From Thermodesulfatator sp. (GTDB lineage: Bacteria > Desulfobacterota > Thermodesulfobacteria > Thermodesulfobacteriales > Thermodesulfobacteriaceae): 9,370 nucleotides of DNA. The notes beneath the pieces are model-generated. The model searched no databases. It was not told where the DNA came from and saw nothing but the letters and a program-made list of their open reading frames with translations. Where the stretch lies: the NCBI GenBank assembly GCA_027036915.1, contig JALWCD010000225.1:10288-19657 (forward strand). The letters run 5' to 3'. How positions within the stretch are numbered: position 1 is the first letter of the stretch; each line of letters opens with the position of its first letter. Made by a program: the position numbers and the translations under genes. Positions 5,123 to 9,370 of this stretch are shown here, piece after piece.

Positions 5123-6109
5123 TTAGGTTCCTCCTTTCGCAAGCTTTGGTTCGTGGGGCCATTCAGAGGGCGCACGCGGCCCGGCGTAGAAGGCCCGACG
5201 CCACTCCGTCTCCGGCCCCAGAGGGTGGGGCTTTTCGATCTCCATCACGATCTTTCCGTTACGGAAAACCGTCACCGTCCCCGTGGACTCGCTCACCGTA
5301 ATGGCCACCGCCCGGGTGAGGGCCGTAATGGCCGCCGCCGAGCGGTGACGGGCCCCGAGACCGCTGGGGATATCCGCACTCACCACCCCCGTCCGGATGT
5401 AAGCCCCGGCACTCTCGATCACTCCATCACCCCGGACCACAAAGGCCCCATCCAGGAGGGCAAATTCCTTGAGGGTCTCCTCCAGCCTGGGATCGAGCAC
5501 GTTACGCTCGTTTTCCGGATACCCCCGGAAGGGATTGATGACCATCTGATCGCAGTGCTGAAGGACCTGATCCGTATCTCCCAGGATGAAACAGGTCCCC
5601 ACGGGTTTGCCCTCCCGCCCCTGGGTGGCGAGCACGATGGCCAGGGACAGAATCCTCTGAAAGACTTCCGGTTTTACGATTTCCTTGAGATCCTCGAGCT
5701 GGGAGACGGCGAAGATCTCAAACTCGCTTTCGAGGTCCAGGATGAAGAGGCTATCGAGGTGTCCGCTTTCGGCCAGTCCGGAAAGGCAGATGAGAAGGTC
5801 CTCATGGGTGAAAAGGCCCCGGGCCACTCCGATGAGCACGGCCACCTTGATCTGCCCCAGCCGGGTGAGCTTGATCTCCGGAACCTCGATGACCTCGGTC
5901 CCCGGAGGGGCCTGAAAGTTTCTTTCCCTGGTCACCAGTACCAGCCGGTGGCTACGAACATGCTCCAGGAAACGGGAAAGTTCCTCCCCTCCAGGAAAAA
6001 CATCCGCATAAACCAGGATGGCACTCGAGGGCAAGGCCTCGCTAAGATCGGTGGCATACTGCAGAAATTTCTCGGTAATCCTCATCCGCTGGCGATCCTT
6101 CTCAGACAC
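5123..6109 (-). CDS. Diadenylate cyclase (c-di-AMP synthase), DacZ-like architecture
   Basis: It makes the second messenger c-di-AMP from two ATP. The C-terminal catalytic domain (about 168-300) has the two family signatures: DGA at 220-222 in LLDGAFVVRGDGVIESAG, and RHR at 254-256 in LGARHRSAAAIT. GTCFILGD (171-178) and TVSESTGTVTVF (271-282) support this. The N-terminal half (about 10-130) is a predicted alpha/beta domain resembling the pyruvate-kinase C-terminal-like region found with the cyclase domain in DacZ-type proteins; this domain call is by impression. It lacks the DisA helix-hairpin-helix DNA-binding tail and the membrane helices of CdaA, so it is probably soluble. The GTG 6109 start has GGAGG six bases upstream, and the gene overlaps the preceding exonuclease gene by eight bases. 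The stop abuts the degQ ATG. In other bacteria c-di-AMP controls potassium, turgor and wall homeostasis; its role here is unknown. Confidence 0.92.
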   Translation of the reverse strand: MSEKDRQRMRITEKFLQYATDLSEALPSSAILVYADVFPGGEELSRFLEHVRSHRLVLVTRERNFQAPPGTEVIEVPEIKLTRLGQIKVAVLIGVARGLFTHEDLLICLSGLAESGHLDSLFILDLESEFEIFAVSQLEDLKEIVKPEVFQRILSLAIVLATQGREGKPVGTCFILGDTDQVLQHCDQMVINPFRGYPENERNVLDPRLEETLKEFALLDGAFVVRGDGVIESAGAYIRTGVVSADIPSGLGARHRSAAAITALTRAVAITVSESTGTVTVFRNGKIVMEIEKPHPLGPETEWRRAFYAGPRAPSEWPHEPKLAKGGT

Positions 6110-6698
6110 CGGAAGCCTCCTTTAGCCCCGTAGTCCCCGGGCACGGGGCCGCCTCCCGAAACAAAAGGGCGGCCCTCTCAAGCAGGGGCTTCAGATTGGC
6201 TACGTCCTCCCGATTGTAATGTAAAAGGGTTCGCAGGGCCTTCTTGTCCCTCTGCAGCAGCCACCTCTGCCAGAGTTTTACCGCGTCGTATCCGGAAAGC
6301 CCCCGGGTTTCCCGATCGAGCCCGAAGAGGACCTCCAGTTTTTTGAGCCCGCCCCGATAGCCCAGGGAGCGATCAAGGCGACGAAGATCGATGTGGAGGA
6401 CCGGCGGGGGAAGATCCGGAAAATGGGCCTTGAGAAAAGGCAGGTCGAAATGCGAGCCCCCGAAGGTCACCCAGACCGGATAGGTCCGCAGATACTCCGG
6501 CCCCCTTTCCAGATTGAAGCCGGCCACAAAGGCCCGGTAACGCCCCTCGACCATGGTCCCCAGGACGGTAATCCCGTTTCTCTCCCGGGAGAGACCCTCG
6601 GTCTCAAGATCCAGGAAGAGGAGATATCGTTCCGGCTGGCTCCGCAGGGCCTGCGCCAGCCCCTGCGGAAGATCCGCCAGAAGAAACTCCGGGATCAC
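6102..6698 (-). CDS. DEDDy-type RNase H-like 3'-5' exonuclease (YprB-like)
   Basis: The 198-aa product is a predicted cytoplasmic 3'-5' exonuclease of the ribonuclease-H-like fold. The DEDD metal ligands are visible: Asp30 and Glu32 in LFLDLETEG, Asp85 in GSHFDLPFL, and Asp165 in LLHYNREDVANL with Tyr161 four residues before it. The pattern HIDLRR (102-107) and the GLKKLE segment are typical of the YprB-type exonuclease domain family. No helicase or other domain is attached, so it is the bare nuclease. Substrate (DNA or RNA) cannot be told. The GTG start at 6698 overlaps the stop of the parvulin gene by four bases (GTGA), with GGAG eight bases upstream, so it is coupled to that gene. Its own end overlaps the diadenylate cyclase start by eight bases. 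Confidence 0.87.
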   Translation of the reverse strand: MIPEFLLADLPQGLAQALRSQPERYLLFLDLETEGLSRERNGITVLGTMVEGRYRAFVAGFNLERGPEYLRTYPVWVTFGGSHFDLPFLKAHFPDLPPPVLHIDLRRLDRSLGYRGGLKKLEVLFGLDRETRGLSGYDAVKLWQRWLLQRDKKALRTLLHYNREDVANLKPLLERAALLFREAAPCPGTTGLKEASGV

Positions 6699-7558
6699 GG
6701 CAGATTCTCCGGATGGACTTCTACGGGATATTTCTTTTTGAGTTCTTTGAGAATGGCCGAAAGTCTTTCCTGCTTTTTGGCCTCCAGGAGATCCTGAACC
6801 ACCTGTTCTTTCACCTTTTCGTAAGGTTGGACCTGAGCCGGCACCCTGGCCTCTACCCGCACCAGATGGTATCCGAAACGGGTCTTGATGGGCGGGCTAA
6901 TTTCGCCCACTTTGAGCTTGAAGACCGCCTCCTCAAACTCCGGGATCATCTGCCCCCGGGCAAAAAGCCCCAGGTCCCCGCCTCGATCTTTGGTCCCGGG
7001 ATCCTCGGAGTACCTGCGGGCCATCTCGGAAAAATCCGCCCCGGCCAGAAGCTTCTCCCGGATCTCCCGGGCCTTTTTCAGGGCCGCGGCCTCCTCCTCC
7101 GGCCCCGCGCCCTCCGGAACGCGGATTAGAATGTGACGGGCCTGGATCCTCTCAGGAAGTTGATAATCCTTTTTGTGAGCCAGGTAGTACTCCTGGGCCT
7201 CGCTTTCAGATACTTTCAGGTCCTTCAAAATCCGGCGTTCGAAGTAGTGCCTCGCAAGAATCATCCGAACCTGTTCCTCTATCTCGGCCTTTACCTCCGG
7301 GTCCTTATCCAGACCGGCCTCCTTACCCGCCAGCCCCAGAAGGGTGATCTCCACCCACCGCTCTATCAGCACGGATTTCATCTCCGGTTTCAGACTCAAT
7401 AAGGCTTTGAGATTCGCGTTGTTCTCAATCTCCTTTTCAAAATCGGCTCGGGTCAAAGTGTAGGGACCAACCCGGGCAATCAGCGGAGATTCTTCCGCCC
7501 GAAGAGGTGAAACAACAAACAAAAATAGAACCATCACCCCTAAAAACCGTTTGAACAT
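6695..7558 (-). CDS. Secreted parvulin-type peptidyl-prolyl isomerase (SurA/PpiC-like)
   Basis: It catalyses cis-trans isomerisation at prolyl bonds and chaperones exported proteins. The 287-aa product from ATG 7558 starts with a signal peptide (MFKRF, hydrophobic core 6-17, SPLRA before the likely cut). There is no lipobox Cys, so it is probably soluble in the periplasm. A helical SurA-N-like chaperone region (about 25-135) precedes one rotamase domain (about 137-236) with ARHILIRV (His142), the DFSEMARRYSEDPGTKDRGGDLG block, and FGYHLVRV (His231). A charged helical C-terminus follows. ATG 7558 has GGAGG five bases upstream; a longer frame to 7594 would put polar residues before the signal peptide and is rejected. 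It lies 44 bases after dapF and overlaps the exonuclease by four bases. With degQ downstream it fits an envelope folding theme. It has one PPIase domain rather than the two of E. coli SurA. Confidence 0.93.
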   Translation of the reverse strand: MFKRFLGVMVLFLFVVSPLRAEESPLIARVGPYTLTRADFEKEIENNANLKALLSLKPEMKSVLIERWVEITLLGLAGKEAGLDKDPEVKAEIEEQVRMILARHYFERRILKDLKVSESEAQEYYLAHKKDYQLPERIQARHILIRVPEGAGPEEEAAALKKAREIREKLLAGADFSEMARRYSEDPGTKDRGGDLGLFARGQMIPEFEEAVFKLKVGEISPPIKTRFGYHLVRVEARVPAQVQPYEKVKEQVVQDLLEAKKQERLSAILKELKKKYPVEVHPENLP

Positions 7559-7602
7559 TCCAGCCTCCTTTCCTTTTGTAGGGTATTCTAGCACCCGGGG
7601 AA

Positions 7603-8421
7603 TTAGTCGGAAAGGGCCTCCGGATAGAGATAGCCCCGAAAGATCTTGCGGGTAGCCCCCTCAAGAAAGAGACTTTCTCCCTCGAGATGGATATGAAGGG
7701 TCTCTCCGCCGCGAGTAAGAACGGGGACCGGAGCCGTCGCCAGACCGAGCTTTACGGCCACATAGGCCGCGGCCGAAGCCCCCGTGCCGCAGGCCAGGGT
7801 CTCGCCCTCCACCCCTCGCTCGTAGGTGCGCACCGCCAGTCCCCCCTTCGGGAGAACCTTAACGAAGTTGACGTTGGTTCCGGCCGGGGAAAACTTCTCA
7901 TGGAACCGTATTCTTCGACCGAGTTCTGCCACCGGCACGCTCTCCAGATCCTCCACGAAAACCACCACATGGGGCACCCCGGTATTCACGAAGTGAACTC
8001 GAAGAACCTGACCCTCAAGAGCCAGGTCCAGATCTAGCGTCAGATCCCTCGGAGGCGTAAGCTCCACCTTGACCCGATCGCCCCGCACTTCGGCCCGGAT
8101 CTCTCCGGCCAGGGTCTCAAAGCTCAGGCGTGGCCCACACAACCCCTCCTCCACCGCGAAACGGGCCGCGCAGCGACCTCCGTTTCCGCACATCTCGGCC
8201 TCGGAACCATCGGCGTTATAGAAACGCCAGGAGAAGGCGTTTTCGGGCCTTTTAGGGGGTTCGATCAGGATAAGCCCGTCGGCGCCCACCGAGATCCTTC
8301 TCCGGCAGAGCCTCTGGGCGAACAGCGGAGCCTCCTCCGGAGAAACCCGGCCCTCGAAATTGTTTATCAGGATGAAATCGTTTCCCGAAGCCTGCATCTT
8401 AACAAAAATCAGCTCTTTCAT
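7603..8421 (-). CDS. dapF: Diaminopimelate epimerase
   Basis: Converts LL- to meso-diaminopimelate in the cytoplasm, the last step before lysine and the supply of the peptidoglycan cross-linking residue. The 272-aa protein has both halves of the pseudo-symmetric fold. The catalytic bases are Cys78 in EMCGNGGRC and Cys211 in LACGTGASA. Further family motifs are MQASGNDF (9-16), GADGL (46-50), FYNADGSEAEMCGNG, VNTGVPH (145-151), and the GTNVNFV stretch. Length is standard. ATG 8421 is preceded by GGAGG at good spacing. It begins 30 bases after aroB and is probably in the same transcript. The cofactor-independent two-thiol mechanism is established for the family. Confidence 0.97.
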   Translation of the reverse strand: MKELIFVKMQASGNDFILINNFEGRVSPEEAPLFAQRLCRRRISVGADGLILIEPPKRPENAFSWRFYNADGSEAEMCGNGGRCAARFAVEEGLCGPRLSFETLAGEIRAEVRGDRVKVELTPPRDLTLDLDLALEGQVLRVHFVNTGVPHVVVFVEDLESVPVAELGRRIRFHEKFSPAGTNVNFVKVLPKGGLAVRTYERGVEGETLACGTGASAAAYVAVKLGLATAPVPVLTRGGETLHIHLEGESLFLEGATRKIFRGYLYPEALSD

Positions 8422-8451
8422 GGTCGTCCTCCGGATCTCTACGAATACTGA

Positions 8452-9370
8452 CTAAGAAACAAGCGCGGTCAGCACCTCCAGAAGGGCCTCGCGGGGCGGA
8501 TCTTCGTAAAAAGTGAACTCCCCCAGCCGTTTGAGGAGGACCATGGTAAGCCTTCCGTGCCAGACTTTCTTGTCCGCCGAAAGAAAGGCCAGCAATCTCT
8601 CGGGGGAGACCCCTTCCGGAAGCCTGGTGGGCAATCCCAGACCGGCCAGGAGGTTCTCCAGCCTTTCGGCCAGGGGTTCCGCGGCCACCCCCAGGGCCTC
8701 CGAGAGCCTGGCCGCCGCCACCATGCCCACCGCCACCGCCTCCCCGTGAAGGATCTCGTAGTTCAGGGCCGCCTCCAGGGCATGCCCCAGGGTGTGTCCG
8801 AAGTTGAGGACCCGCCGGAGACCGGCCTCGCGTTCGTCCTGCGAGACCACCTCGGCCTTGATGCGGCAACTCTCGTAGATGATCTCCTCCAGAACCTCGG
8901 GATCGTAAAGGAAGAGGCGGGCCTGATGTGTCTCCAGAAACTCGAAAAACTCCCGGCTCCAGATGCAGCCGTACTTCACCACTTCCGCCAGGCCGTTTCG
9001 GAAATGTTCCAGGGGCAGCGTAGCCAGCACCCCGTAATCGATGTAGACCCGCCGGGGCTGATAGAAGGTGCCCAGGAGATTTTTCCCTTCCGGAAGATCC
9101 ACCCCGGTCTTGCCCCCCACGGAGCTATCCACCTGGGCCAACAGAGTGGTGGGCACCTGAACGTAAGGCACCCCTCGCAGGTAAATGGAAGCCAGGAACC
9201 CGGCCGTATCGCCCACCACGCCGCCCCCCACCGCAAGCACCGCGCTCTTGCGATCGAAACCCGCCCGCACCATGGCCCGGGCCAGTTCCACCACCGTGGC
9301 CATACGCTTGGAGGCCTCCCCTGGGGGAAAAGAAAAGACCTCCGCCCGGAACCCGGCCTCCCGGGCCTCG
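8452..9370 (-). CDS. aroB: 3-dehydroquinate synthase (5' end outside window)
   Basis: Second step of the shikimate pathway: NAD- and metal-dependent cyclisation of DAHP to 3-dehydroquinate. About 305 C-terminal residues are visible against a usual length near 360, so the start lies beyond 9370. The frame continues upstream of ATG 9303 with FSFPPGEASKR, matching the conserved GE-sK segment before the NAD site; that ATG is therefore internal. The NAD-binding and active-site block is clear: GGGVVGDTAGFLASIYLRG, QVPTTLLAQVDSSVGGKTGVD and KNLLGTFYQP. Metal ligands are the Glu of NGLAEVVKYG and the His residues in NFGHTLGHALE and LHGEAVAVGM. It is the first visible gene of the minus-strand run. Confidence 0.97.
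   Translation of the reverse strand, partial: EAREAGFRAEVFSFPPGEASKRMATVVELARAMVRAGFDRKSAVLAVGGGVVGDTAGFLASIYLRGVPYVQVPTTLLAQVDSSVGGKTGVDLPEGKNLLGTFYQPRRVYIDYGVLATLPLEHFRNGLAEVVKYGCIWSREFFEFLETHQARLFLYDPEVLEEIIYESCRIKAEVVSQDEREAGLRRVLNFGHTLGHALEAALNYEILHGEAVAVGMVAAARLSEALGVAAEPLAERLENLLAGLGLPTRLPEGVSPERLLAFLSADKKVWHGRLTMVLLKRLGEFTFYEDPPREALLEVLTALVS

Noticed and set aside
5153..6133. 326-aa plus-strand reading frame
   Set aside because: Antisense shadow of the diadenylate cyclase gene, typical of GC-rich coding DNA; His/Arg/Gly/Pro-rich with no family features.

Overview
The window looks like chromosomal DNA of a thermophilic, Gram-negative-type bacterium, most likely from the Thermodesulfobacteriota or a close relative. 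This is inferred from three things. The tmRNA tag ADEYAYALAA differs by one residue from the ANEYAYALAA tag I recall for Thermodesulfobacterium. The core genes are GC-rich and tightly packed. The gene set (YedF, a stand-alone diadenylate cyclase, DegQ, a periplasmic parvulin, DapF, AroB) fits. No 16S or other marker is present, so the assignment is tentative.

Left end (1-1652): the end of an integrated element. Three consecutive perfect inverted repeats (46-121) precede a plus-strand tyrosine recombinase (about 220-1497). The recombinase has an N-terminal zinc-ribbon-like motif and an altered catalytic His box, and its base composition is visibly more AT-rich than the rest. Downstream is a 155-bp segment of short direct repeats. 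It runs up to the 3' end of the tmRNA gene, a classic integration target. Any cargo and the other att site lie left of the window.

Middle (1653-3602, minus strand): the trans-translation pair ssrA (tmRNA) and smpB. Upstream of smpB are a small membrane protein of unknown function with histidines in its last helix, and yedF (TusA-DsrE fusion, linked to sulfur/selenium metabolism). The order of transcription is yedF, small membrane gene, smpB, ssrA; ssrA appears to have its own promoter.

Right (3617-9370, minus strand): a compact run transcribed leftward: aroB (5' end outside the window), dapF, a secreted parvulin prolyl isomerase, a DEDDy-type RNase H-like exonuclease, a diadenylate cyclase (c-di-AMP synthase) and a DegQ/HtrA periplasmic protease. 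Junctions are short gaps (44 nt at most), 4- and 8-nt overlaps, or directly abutting codons. A 13-bp perfect hairpin follows degQ. DapF feeds peptidoglycan and lysine synthesis, the parvulin and DegQ are envelope folding and quality-control factors, and c-di-AMP commonly controls turgor and cell-wall homeostasis, so the cluster has an envelope theme.

I did not find a convincing wholly new system. The least explained pieces are the palindrome cluster next to the integrase, the altered recombinase active site, the small His-containing membrane protein, the repeated pseudoknot unit inside tmRNA, and the tight coupling of the diadenylate cyclase with the DegQ protease.
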